Source: Omphalotus guepiniiformis
Lineage: Eukaryota > Basidiomycota > Agaricomycetes > Agaricales > Omphalotaceae
Length of the DNA stretch: 64,000 bases
Reading direction: 5' to 3'
Assembly: GCA_028554645.1 (NCBI GenBank)
Contig: JAQOOI010000080.1
Location: 620,001 to 684,000 of the forward strand
This document shows positions 34,175 through 45,300 of the stretch, in pieces. The notes beneath the pieces are model-generated. The model saw only the letters and a list, made by a program, of their open reading frames with translations, searched no databases and was not told where the DNA came from. The position numbers and the translations under genes were made by a program. Every line of letters begins with the position of its first letter. The first letter of the stretch is position 1.

Positions 34175-35038
34175 ATGGGTTTGCTCACAATCATCAGAAA
34201 GAATCGCATGAAGGAGAAAGAAATGCGTATACTATTCCTCGGGCTCGATAACGCAGGTAAAACCACGATTCTGAAGAAGTTGAATGGCGAGGACATCATG
34301 AACGTGAGCCCCACTCTGGGATTCAACATCAAGACCTTTGTCCACGGAAAGTGAGTGTTTGAACTGCCACTTCTCTGGTGAATACGAACTCCGGATTGAC
34401 CCCTTTTCTTCTTAGGTATACGCTTAATATCTGTGCGTAGCTTCGGAGGAATCCACAGCGATAACCTCATGCCCAACATTCCTACGTTTTACTAGGGGAC
34501 GTTGGTGGTCAGCGGACACTTCGACCTTACTGGAGAAACTACTTTGAACAGACAGATGCCCTGGTCTGGGTAGTAGACTCCGGAGATCGAATGCGCATGA
34601 AAGACTGCAGAGAAGAGCTTCATAGTCTTCTCCTTGAAGACGTGAGCTCCTATTAATATCGCTATCAGGTTTCCTGAGAACTCGTTTTATATCTGATGTT
34701 TCTAGCGCTTGGCCGGAGCATCGTTGCTAGTATTCGCGAATAAGTGGGACCTACAAGGCTCAATGACTGATACAGAAATTCGAGACGTAAGTTGGCGTTA
34801 TCCCGGCTTAACATTCCTCCTGCTCAGGCTTGTGCTTTCCCAGGCACTTGACCTCAATTCTATCAAATCCCATCACTGGAAAATCTTGTCCTGCAGTGCT
34901 GTCACGGGGGAGAACTTGATCAATGGTCTGGACTGGGTCGTTGATGATGTCGCAGGGAGGATATACTATTCCTCTACGGCGTCTAGCTCTCAAGCTCAAG
35001 GCCAGTCTAGCATCGGCCACCCAATTCCCGTATCGTAA
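34175..35038 (+). CDS. ARL2: ADP-ribosylation factor-like GTPase ARL2
   Basis: Small GTPase involved in tubulin folding and mitochondrial functions. ATG at 34175 gives [20 protein letters not shown], with Gly2. The P-loop is GLDNAGKTT, switch [14 protein letters not shown], the G3 motif [18 protein letters not shown], then [18 protein letters not shown], the G4 motif FANKWDL and the G5 region CSAVTGENL. The pattern LTIIRK at the front and [18 protein letters not shown] identify ARL2 rather than ARF1 or ARL3. Several short introns (for example after 34350) interrupt the gene. The C-terminal tail after [15 protein letters not shown] is a low-complexity Ser/Gln extension of about 20 residues, longer than in animals. 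Stop TAA at 35036-35038. Confidence 0.93.
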
Positions 35039-36060
35039 AGATCGCGCCATCACCGATCTTCATCGCTCCTTGTCTCCTCTAAAACCTCACGCCCAGCAAT
35101 GCCTACCGTGATTGGAATTCGTTTGACTCAAGGTGTTATGGACTGCTGTAAACCCCGTTTCCGATTCCTGCCGCGAATGCGACGACTATTAGCATTCGCA
35201 TAAGTAAGTAGTCTGGGCCATGCTTTCACCCCATTCTCTTGCCCTTCCCAGTTTTTCCCCACGGTGTAATCGTCACTCTTGATATTACTCACAGCCAGAA
35301 CGAGTGTTTTATGCACCATTTTAGGTTTAGGAAAACGGCTGGCATCGCGAGAGGGGGGGCGTGTTACTGTGTTGGGATTCCCCAAATTGTTCTTTTACCC
35401 TTTCCGATGCTTTGTTTGTCGACTTCTGCATTGACTTCGTGGCCCGAAGTGATACCTAGAATCCATTCCATCCGCAACCCTGACCGACTTGACCCTCGTA
35501 CATATTCCAATATATTGAAGATCGCGTTCAGCTTCGCTACAGTAGCCTGAGACTCCGCTCGCTGAACTCGGCTTGAAGTGTATCAGTTCCCTTCCACCTT
35601 CGTTTGTTCATAAGTAAGTGAATCAGAACACGAAGCTCAAGGAAGATCATACAATTATCAGCTTCGTGGGAAATATCTTCTGTGCGTGCCCACGACTTTA
35701 GAGTTTGTTGTTTCTATGTGTACACTTTGCGTGCTCGGCACAAGGTCGGCGTTTCACAGGAGCAACTACTTCTACAGTCTAGCTTGTTATTCCTCCTCCT
35801 GGAAAGATGATGCTTGGACCCGTTATTGATACCGAACTCGGTTGTGAGAGTCTCTTTTCAGTCTTGTTGAATAACTTATGTAGTCCAGGCTCAATTAATT
35901 GAGTGGTCGTGCGGCCAACTCAGGTTTCTTTGAGAACGTACATATGTAGAGCTTTGTTCACCGACTCGGGCAATGGGGTTGAATGAATTCATTGGCGAGT
36001 GAATTTTCTTAGATTTTTATCTCCTCTTCATCAGAATCTCATCTCTGACCGCCACTTCAA
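35039..36060. other. Gene-free stretch
   Basis: 3' flank of ARL2 then about 900 bp with short ORFs only. Nothing recognised before the repeat family that begins near 36061. Confidence 0.5.
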
Positions 36061-36258
36061 CAAGTCGTCTCAGGTTTTTTGACACGTACTTACCTTTCTA
36101 GTACTGCAACCGAAGGTAATTTTCGCCCATGGTAATACAAGAAATCACCGCCGCTGAACTTATGTTTCAGGCTCGCAAGAAAAGCAACTTCAGTCCAAAA
36201 TGGATCCGAGTCCGATCCATATGAGCCCGTACGTTGTATAGCATCATCAGGATTGTTG
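36061..36258 (+). repeat. Repeat family R36, copy A
   Basis: Begins near 'ttttttgacacgtacttacctttctagtac' and ends at 'ttggctcagtg'. It matches copy C (inverted) through landmarks 'gcccatggt', 'caagaaatcaccg', 'atgtttcaggctcgca' and 'tatgagccc'. Its distal half is repeated at once as copy B. Confidence 0.7.
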
Positions 36259-36278
36259 GCTCAGTGCGCTGATTTTGT

Positions 36279-36515
36279 GTTTCAAACTCGCAGAGAATAC
36301 GACTCCAGCTCAAAATGGATCTGAGTCCGACCGGGTCCGACCCATATGAGCCCGTATGTTGTATATCATCATCAGAACCGTTGGCTCAGTGTCATACTAT
36401 CTACATCAGTGTTTCCAAAGTGTTCCAAATGATCATGTCCAACGCCGGCCCGTCTTACGGTACCTATGACCTCTGGCCCTGCTTTCTTTACATCCGTTGT
36501 TGAGGTACTCAGTGC
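36279..36515 (+). repeat. Repeat family R36, copy B
   Basis: Starts at 'tttcaaactcgcag', repeats the 'cagctcaaaatggatc..agtccga' and 'catatgagcccgta' block of copy A, and continues through 'cagaaccgttggctcagtg', 'gttccaaatg' and 'cccgtcttacg' to about 36515, which copy C also has. Confidence 0.7.
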
Positions 36516-38074
36516 GGACATGTAGACAGCAGTGTATACAATGTCCCTGCTAAAGTTGATGCACACGCGTCAAGTCGTAACTTGGAAAGTTCGAGACCAG
36601 GGTCGCATATTTTTCTAATCACAAGGATTCCTACTTCATTATAGCTCGAGTACCTCTCCACAAACACATTGAAAAGCAATGTTGCTGGCAATTCATCTCC
36701 ACAGGGTACTAAAGGACAACCTTACAGAGCGTAGCAGCCGAATGTGCCGTTGAACTTGTAGAGGAGATACTCACGCACCGTGTGTTTGATAGTGATAATA
36801 TAAACATGATTTATATTGACGACATCGGACTCTGTAGCCAAGTTTTACAATCGATTTGCCTGTATTCTTGAGGGTCGGTCGTAACTTGGACTCTACCACC
36901 CTCAGATCGCGAGCCTCTTCCTCCACTCCTGAGTTCCTCGAAATCGACTGCCTCCCTTTTCTTCTATGAGGAGGCGAGAGTTTAAAAAAAGACAAACTCG
37001 AGCTCCTACATTTCAGTTCCCGCACATAGAATTTTTGATATTGCAATCAATTCTCAAAATACTTCCACCGTATCTTCGCGTGCACGGGAATAGCGAGGTA
37101 CTGATGGTCGACCCCCCCTCAATAACCTGAAATTAACCCCAAGCCGTATACATTCAACTCATAACTCACCTTACCAGACCGAGACCCATCAATAGGACCT
37201 TCCAACGTGGATCATTGCTTCTCGTATACGGATCTTCCTTCTTGTTCCGTATAGACAACAGTCTGCCTCTTTTCGAACACCAGTAGAATGACCAGATACA
37301 GCGTGCCGTACATAGTTATACCTTGAGCTTAAAAGGTATCGCCGTATCGGCCATAGAAGTTGGTGCTGCAGTGGGTCGAGGTTATGTCTAACACCTGCAG
37401 GCCTGGAGTCACAGCTGATCAGTGGATTTACACAAAGATGTTCATGTTGAAGGAAGTCACGGAGTTGCCTAAACGCCAAATCATGGATACAAAGTCTTCG
37501 TGGCGTGAGTAAAGTGTAGCTGGCTGACGCAGATGATCGTTCCGTTGATCATTCATCGATAAGTTTGGCCTTGAGTCACCACCTATCTGGCTTTCTGGGC
37601 TGTAACTTGGAAGTGATCAAACGAATTGCGGAAGGTTTTAGACTCAACCTTCAGCAGCACCACTTCCGTTTTCCCGCAAAACCAAACGCCGGAAGATAAG
37701 TAATTAGATCTGTGACAGACTCAAAAACAGCCTTGTTAGTGCAAAACCATGAAAGTTTGAAGAGCGGTAATTCCACCGTGGAAAAAAAGGTAGAAACGAC
37801 TCCATCTCGTGAAACCATGACGAAACTGTCGGGAACGGATACATGAGAGCGTCGATGGAAGAACCAAACCTGCGCGGACCTTTAGGTCTGCAAGTCTCGT
37901 AGAAACAGACAATCCAACAGAGTGACTGATGCCAGTTTATCCTGAGACGGATTTGACCTTCAAACCCGATGAAGAATCATATTTCGATCAGAGCTTGCGG
38001 CACGTCTCCATGAATTCGCCGCGGCTGCGAGACACTGTGAACCATATGTAGAACCAAAGGAGATGACAACACCT
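36516..38074. other. Spacer between inverted repeat copies
   Basis: About 1.6 kb between copy B and inverted copy C. No transposase or reverse-transcriptase motif is seen in the short ORFs. It may be the interior of a decayed element or plain intergenic DNA. Confidence 0.45.
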
Positions 38075-38360
38075 GCCAGAGGTCATCGTATCGTAAGACG
38101 GGACGGTTCGGGGCGGCGACATTTGGAACATCGATTTAGATGACACCAGTGAGCCAACGGTTCTGATGATGAGATACAACACAAGGGCTCATACGGTTCG
38201 GGCTCGGACCCATTTTGAGCTGAAGTTGTATTGTCTGCGAGCCTGAAACATAGCTTCAATAGCGACGGTGATTTCTTGAGACACCATGGGCAAAAAGTAC
38301 CTACTGGTTCTCGGTCATGTACTAGAAAGGCAAATAGCAAAGTCGTGTCAGAAAACGGGA
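38075..38360 (-). repeat. Repeat family R36, copy C (inverted)
   Basis: On the minus strand this reads through all landmarks of copies A and B in one piece: 'ttttctgacacgac', 'tgcctttctagtac', 'gcccatggtgtctcaagaaatcaccg', 'atgtttcaggctcgcag', 'cagctcaaaatggg', 'cagaaccgttggctcac', 'gttccaaatg', 'cccgtcttacga'. It is therefore the longest and likely most complete copy. Confidence 0.75.
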
Positions 38361-39120
38361 GACAGTGGCGGACATGACCTTTGGTAGGAGAATACATTGC
38401 AGGAAAGTATTTGAATGCTGTCGAAAATATTAACAAAATGGAGCGACGACGACAGGAGCAGTAAGTAATAGCCGCAGCGGGACAAAATAGCTGGCGCCGA
38501 GCATAATTGGAATCGCGTGGCGTTTACTCATTCTCAGTGACAAACCATTTCCTCTCTGTGTTCACGTCTATTTCGCCCCTTCGAACCAAGTTTACTCTGT
38601 TTTCTGTTTTCACTTAATCTTGACAGTACAGTTGCTGTACAGCTGACAACCGTGTCGCCACCAACATATTTGCCGTTTCTTGAGCATATGAAATAGATGG
38701 CATGCGTTCTGATTTTTCCTCTGCACCTTTTTTTATTTTTTTTAATTGAACTGAATTCTACAGAATATGATACAGGCAAAAACATTAATGTTCGTGACAC
38801 TGCCGAGAAAGGCCGAATTGGTGGCTCAAATACGATATTCAGTCCTGGGAAGGAATGAGAATCCTGCCAGGGATCTTGGGATTCAGGTGTTCCTCGCCTG
38901 CACGCGTGGAAGTAAGTATTTCTGGATCTATATGACCGAACGCTTGGGTGCAGATCTGGAGTATTAGTCCAGATTGACTTCACATGCTCAATTTGGATCA
39001 CCGGTGGGCTTTACGAGATTGTATGAATAGCGTCCCTGGGTCAATGGTACCACGCCTTTTCGCCTGGTAATCGTTCATATCCTGCAGCAAATCCACGAGA
39101 TGTTTGTATACTTGAAGAGG
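38361..39120. other. Gene-free stretch upstream of the CFA synthase
   Basis: Short ORFs only; includes a T-rich run near 38728-38748. The distal part is the CFA synthase promoter. Confidence 0.5.
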
Positions 39121-39128
39121 TATAAAAG
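39121..39128 (+). promoter_or_regulatory. TATA box of the CFA synthase gene
   Basis: TATAAAAG lies 70 bp before the ATG at 39198, with a pyrimidine-rich leader ('cttcatctccctagtctccctattcttctc') between them, the usual layout of a strong fungal promoter. Confidence 0.6.
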
Positions 39129-39197
39129 CCCGCCTTCACCCCAGATTCCTTCATCTCCCTAGTCTCCCTATTCTTCTCTGTATACATCTAAAGAGCC

Positions 39198-41173
39198 ATG
39201 GAAGTGTCCACGACAACAACACCATCTTGCGCCCAATTCACAACCTCTTCTTCAAAGGCACTACAGCTTTCATCACTGTTCTCTTTGTCCTTCCGTTCTC
39301 CTCGCTCATGGCTGGCCGCGTTTGGTCTGTTTACACTCGTTCTTCTTTCGTTCAAGCTTCCATCTTATCGTTGTTTAGCCCGTGCATCAATTCTCTCTGT
39401 CTTGGATGACGCTATCACCATCGGACATCTCACCATCTGCGATTCTGAAGGCACTCACACCTACGGACGGTACAAAAAAGGCTGCAATGACGTCTATCTC
39501 AAGGTCCTCAGCGACAATTTCTGGCTGCGTCTCATGCTGTATGTAGAAGACCACTCTATTTCAAATTCACTGCTAATGTCGCACCCTCAGTTCTGGAGAT
39601 CTGGGCTGTGAGTAATTCTGAAGCTTCAAACTATATATACAATCTTAAAATTGGCATCTATTCAGTCAGCGAAGCATACATGGTCGGTGAAATGGAAGTC
39701 GAAGATCTCAAAGGCATCATGAATCTTTGTATTTTCCTATCTGATGTTATTTGCCCGTCTTGAACACCTCGTTGCAGCTTTGGCTTGATAATCAGGCTCG
39801 CATGGAAGAAACATTATCATCAACTTTCGCAAGATTATCATCAGCCGTTTCTGGCTTTTACAACAGTTTCCTTGGACAGACCAAGTCGCAGGCAAGGCTT
39901 AATGCAATTGCCAGCTATGACCAGTCGAATACATTGTTCAAGGTACGTTGCTAGAATTGGTGTGCCATTTCAGCTAACTGATGCTATTCAAGGCTTTCCT
40001 CAGCAAAGAGATGATGTACTCGTGTGCACTTTGGGATGACGCCGAAGGTGGTGTTCGAGGTGATCTAGAATCAGGACCAACTCCTGGGGATCTAGAAGCA
40101 GCTCAACTACGGAAGATCCACTATGTTCTTCGTAAAGCCCGTGTCAAACCTGGTCATCGTATCTTGGAATTCGGAAGTGGATGGGGTGGTCTCGCTATCG
40201 AGGCAGCTATCGCTTTAATATCGCTCACCTTTGGAATAAGCTCTGAATGAGTTTCCTCCTGCCAGGCAGCTAAGACGTTTGGATGCGAAGTCGATACGCT
40301 GACACTGTCAGTTGAGCAAAAGGCTTTGGCCGAGGAACGCATCCGAGAGGCGGGTCTCGAAGGCAAAATCCGCGTGCACCTCATGGACTATCGTGAGATC
40401 CCACCAGAGTTTGAGAAAGCATTCGACGCTTTCGTCAGTATCGAGATGCTTGAGGTAATGCTCATTTTTGCAGTTGTCATAGTTGTCTGATTGTATTGAC
40501 TGAGTTGTTCCCCGTAGCACGTCGGCGCCAAACACTATAATACGTACTTCAAGCTTGTGGACTTTGCACTGAAAGCCCGCGATGCCACGGTTGTCGTAAG
40601 CGCTTCAACGTTCCCCGAGTCTCGTTACACCGGGTACCAGTATGTGTCTCTAATGACCCCCCCACGCACGACTTGATTTTGATTTAATTTCGATGAATAG
40701 GTCCGAAGATTTCATGCGTCGTTATATGTGGCCGAATTCCTGTTTACCAAGCGCAACTGCTCTGATCACCGCAGCACAAAGCTCTTCACGTGGAAGGTTC
40801 ACTTTGGAAGGGGTCGAGAACCACGCCGCTCGTAAGCTTTGATTTCCTTTTCAGCCGTCAACTCATTTCTAAAGTATCTTATTATTGTCTAGACTACCCG
40901 CGAACACTACGTGAATGGGGACGGAGGTTAGAGAAAAACCTTACTCAAGACATGATATCACGAGAGTACCCTTCACTTCGTGATCCTGCAAACTACGAAA
41001 CTTTCAAAAAGAAGTGGCAGTATCTCTTCGTTTACGCTGGCGCGGGCTTTGCAAAAGGGTACATCACATGTCATATGCTTACCTTCATTCGTCAGGTTAG
41101 TGCGAATATTTTCATGTTCTATGAATTCTCTCTGATCGTCTCTTAGAACGATTCACCCGAGTTATGTGATTGA
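39198..41173 (+). CDS. Cyclopropane-fatty-acyl-phospholipid synthase
   Basis: SAM-dependent methyltransferase that adds a methylene bridge (or methyl) to unsaturated acyl chains of phospholipids. Exon 1 (39198-39538) has a hydrophobic stretch (SWLAAFGLFTLVLLSF) that could anchor it, then RASILSVLDDAITIGHLTI. A 17-nt micro-exon (39591-39607) gives SGDLG, joining to FSEAYMVGEMEVEDLKGIM from 39666. Further motifs are YDQSNTLFKAFLSKEMMYSCALW, the SAM-binding ILEFGSGWGGLAIEAA, GCEVDTLTLSVEQ, FDAFVSIEMLEHVG, the active-site region YQSEDFMRRYMWPNSCLPS and YPRTLREWGRRLEKN. The last exon ends NDSPELCD. All are family hallmarks. Fungal CFA-type enzymes are thought to be of bacterial origin; this one is fully intron-adapted. 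The exact product (cyclopropane or sphingolipid C9-methyl) is not decidable by eye. Confidence 0.92.
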
Positions 41174-42370
41174 AGAAAAGGAAAAGAAACTTAAAAGCCC
41201 TGTTCAGCTCATGAACTCGCACGATAATATCTATCATCAACTTCGGTAAAACGTTTGCACGACGGTCTACAGTGTTTATCATTATTCATTGCTTTTGGTG
41301 CCTTCCATTACTACTGTCTTTAGAATTACGAATTAGATCATGACGTCCTACATGCATCATGGAATAAAACTTCAAATATTCATCCATCTTTCCCGTTGCA
41401 ATCCGAGCGTCAAAATCATGACGTCTCTCGCTGTGAACGTTAACGCGTTAACGTCTGAACCTGTTTGGCAGTGACATACATACGGCTCACCGCAGTATTC
41501 GTCCGTAGACGCGTGGTAGTAAAGATCTCGATGGACGAGTATAGCGTTAATTAGCTCACGCCCTATGGGTTTGTGGCGTGCAAAGAAGATCCAGTCCTGC
41601 AAATCTATTCAGGTCTATGGAACGGGCGCTTCCTAACATGGGCACCATGAATATGACTTTCTGCTTCGCTGGAAATGTTCTTCCATGTAGAGTATATGAT
41701 CGTTGCCGTAGTTCCTGAGATAAGAGGCATTCCTAGAGCACGACGTCCCTAATGTTCACCAGGAAACAGTCGGATTAAACGGATATTTACTTACTCAATC
41801 TTCAAAACCCCCCCTGGTTGAAAGCTGGGAATAACCTGTCTATTTCGTTCAAGAAATCTGATGTGACTGCTCATGTCTATTAAGGCCAGGCTCGTGTACA
41901 CTGTGTCGTAAATTCCCAGAGAATGCGAGATAGTAGTCGCGGCCTTCAACTTGTGCTGAACCTCCTATATTTGTGTGCATGTGCAACGGACGTCAGGGCA
42001 GCAGCCTGCCTTATTACTTGGTTCATATTCGTCGAATCGAAATCAACAAGTAGCTCACGAGATTCTCAGTGTAGTTCATTTGGAAGCTCGCAAACCGATC
42101 GATCCAGTTGACTTCAATAAGGATGTCAATTTCTCTTGACACTGAAGGCCTGGAAGATCTCCTGTCTTCGGCGAACAGCAGTGTACAAATACTTTGGGGA
42201 TATAGATCCGGGTATGTTATACATATATATGATATCTACCTAAAATAAATGAGTGTGTGCACGAGATAGTAGTGAGGGTTCCAGCAGGAATGACAATTAA
42301 AAACGACAAAGCCCAACACGCCAGAAACAAAAGCATATTAGGACCAACTAACCATAATAAAAAATAAGAA
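41174..42370. other. Gene-free stretch between convergent genes
   Basis: About 1.2 kb separating CFA synthase and kinesin-3 3' ends, longer than most gaps here. It holds an 18-bp perfect palindrome at 41437-41454. Short ORFs lack signatures. Confidence 0.55.
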
Positions 42371-45300
42371 TCAAGACGGTAAACGAGTGGGATCTAACTT
42401 GACGACCCAAGACTGCTTCTCCTTCAAATTCGGAGCCGCAAGAGCATGCGAGTTTGATGATGTAAAGAGTGTGAACGAGAATGGTTTCTAGCAAAAACCT
42501 AAGCTTTCATATCGCTCAGAAGGCGAGAAGCTTACCCCAAGCAATAACTCCTTATGAGGATCGCTCTCAACGTTTACACCAGTGAGAGTAACGATCCCAA
42601 GCTCCTCTAGTTCATTTGAATGGACGTACATATGAAGATAAGGCCTGCAAGGTCTTCGTCAGGCCAGTAACATGATAAGGCAATTTGCAAACACACCTTC
42701 TCAGAACAAACCAGCGTTTTTCCCAGACATTTTGACTAGCATCTGTCAGTACCATGAGGTAACCTTTCTTCGTTGCACTGTCACTGGAAGGAGAACAAAG
42801 TCAACGACGAACAATAGCGATGGCTCAACATCACTCGCCTGCGAGGTATTATCTTGGTTTCAGATACCAGTCTCAGTCCATCCAGAGCCTCTGAATCTGA
42901 CGTCTTTTTGGTTGATGATGATGCGTCTTCTTCAGTTGGTTCCTGGCTGAGAACGATCTACACAAAACGAGTAAGTCGCCACGAATCCAGGACACACAAA
43001 CAAAACTCGTACATCACCGAGACCCCCAAAACGTTTCTGCCAGAGGTCGATTGACTTCTTCAGAAGATGTTCAGCACGCCAAGCAAGCGTATCAGGCTGT
43101 ATAGGTAGAGATGGTAGGGTCGCTAGAATAACGCGTATTGCCTGCACATCAGAAGCCCTTCGCTCCATCGAGACTAACCGTGAGTAGTCCTCCACAACAG
43201 AAATTCCTCGGGGTTTCCAGACGCCTAACGATTCTTCCCCTCTAACGTACTTTTCTGCGGTGTCAAGTCTCCAGAGGTCCTTCGCAGAGCGTGTAAGGGG
43301 CGGAGATAGCCGAACATGAAATAGACTACTGGACTTGTTCAGAATCTTCGTTGACCCAATGAAGCTGAAGAACTTTGACGGTGGACGAGCGTCTCGTGTC
43401 CCGATGGTAATGGCAACATCCATACTAAACTGCACCGGGTCGGCGCACGTCTCCACTGCAACAGCCCAACTGAGCTGTAATAATATACGCTGATTGGCCG
43501 CTGTCACTTTGTTCAGCAGTAGAGAGTCATGAACACTAGAGTCCCACAGGACTTGTCCAGCAAGGGAACCAGTTCCATCTGGTTTGAATTCAACTGTCTG
43601 CTCTTTGAGTAGCGGCAGCGTAACAAGAGCCTTTGATGTAGAATCGTGGACTCGACCTTTAGCATCGAGCAGCCGAACGTTCCCTATACGAACTTTGGTG
43701 AATTCTATCCAAGGGAATTGATGACCAGAGTTGGATGACAAGGAGATAGCGATACGTCTCTGAAGACCCTGGTGAAGGAAGAAGCTACCGGGATCAAGTA
43801 CTCCTTGAGAGACTACAGGTACTGGAACGTATTGACCGTCAGGTCCTAATTCACATAGCTGGACCCAGGCGGCAACATCATGCGTCTGCTCTACAACAAA
43901 GTCTGTTTCTGAGCGTCGCATGGGAGGCAAGCTAGCTGGCCGACTTTCAGGCGACGGAGAGCTACGCTCGGAAAATCTAGGATAGATCTTCTGCTCCCGC
44001 ATTTCATCCCAGCGTTCCAGGCGTTCTAAATATGTCGGAGTGACCGCCGCGAAAAATTCTATTGGGGCATACCCTTGGCGTATGTGATTGAGCACCTTTG
44101 AAGACGCAACAATGGAAAAGCTGCGCCTGAATTTCAGCTCCGACAGAGAAGACGTGTCCAGATCTACCGCCGTTGAAGGAAATACTTCTTCTGCTGCTAG
44201 AGTGGGGCCAACAAATGATGACAATCGCACTTGGAGGTGAACGCTGGAGAAATCGTGATGTGGCAAGCCTTTGATGGAATCGATAGTGAGGAAGAAGCTG
44301 AGTTTGCTGCCCGTAGGCACGATACCCGGCACTGGGGAGGCGGACCGAGTGGAAGGAGCAGATCCATTTGTATGTTTCGGAGACAAAACAACATTTACCA
44401 GTTTAATATCCACTCGACACGAGCCAATTGCTTCCGCAGTGTACCGGCAGAATATGGGCACGGTGGAAGTTGAGGAAAGCCGACGGGAAAGGGGTGCAAG
44501 TGATATCAATGCATTGCCAATGAAGGAGTATTCAGGAGGAGGAGAGTCGTAAAATGGTTCGTCAGAGGAGAAATGTTGTGTATAGGAAGGTCGGTCAATG
44601 TAAGTGGTGAGATTTCTCATTCGCTGCAGCTGTTGTTGCATACGATCTAGAGACCAGACGTAAACGGCGTTATGTCGCTTGTCTAGCACCTTGATCGCCG
44701 CAGAGGGTTGGGTCGCAGACTTGAGAACTGGATCAGATACGTCCCCAAACTGATCAAGTCCTGCTATTGTATCCACAGAGGAGGCAGGTGCTGCAAGAGA
44801 ACCTCCAGAAGATATTGTAAAGTTGTAAGACACATCTTTACCCAACTCCTTGCTAAACAAAAAAGAACATCATGAGAACATTGTCTGCACTGCTGCGCTG
44901 CAAGAAGCCATACCTGATTACATTCGCCTCTTTTACCATCACCGCATTAGAAAGGACAACCTCTGCCATTGAGAAAGAACGATGTGCCCGCCATTTGTCT
45001 AGCACTTTCCTGATTAGTCTGAGCTGCCTGGCGTTGTATATCACTGGCTCGAAAGCCATCTCCTCAAGATCTGTCTCTCCTCTAGAGCGCGCATCGATCA
45101 AACGCTTCATCTGCGTCCGTACGATTCGTAACTGGTGCTCCATGTGCTCTTTCTCGACCTTCAAGTCTTCAGCCTCAGTGGACCCTTCTGATATCGCTTG
45201 AAGTCGATTCTCTAGCTGATTTTGAACATCCTTCAAAGAACGATCGCCCAAGTCGGGGCTATCGTGACTTTGGGGAGCGTCAAGACTTGTGTCGTCGGTC

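Noticed and set aside
33967..34479. 170-residue minus-strand ORF antisense to ARL2
   Set aside because: It runs across ARL2 exons; its 3' end overlaps the first exon of ICP55 but in the wrong frame.
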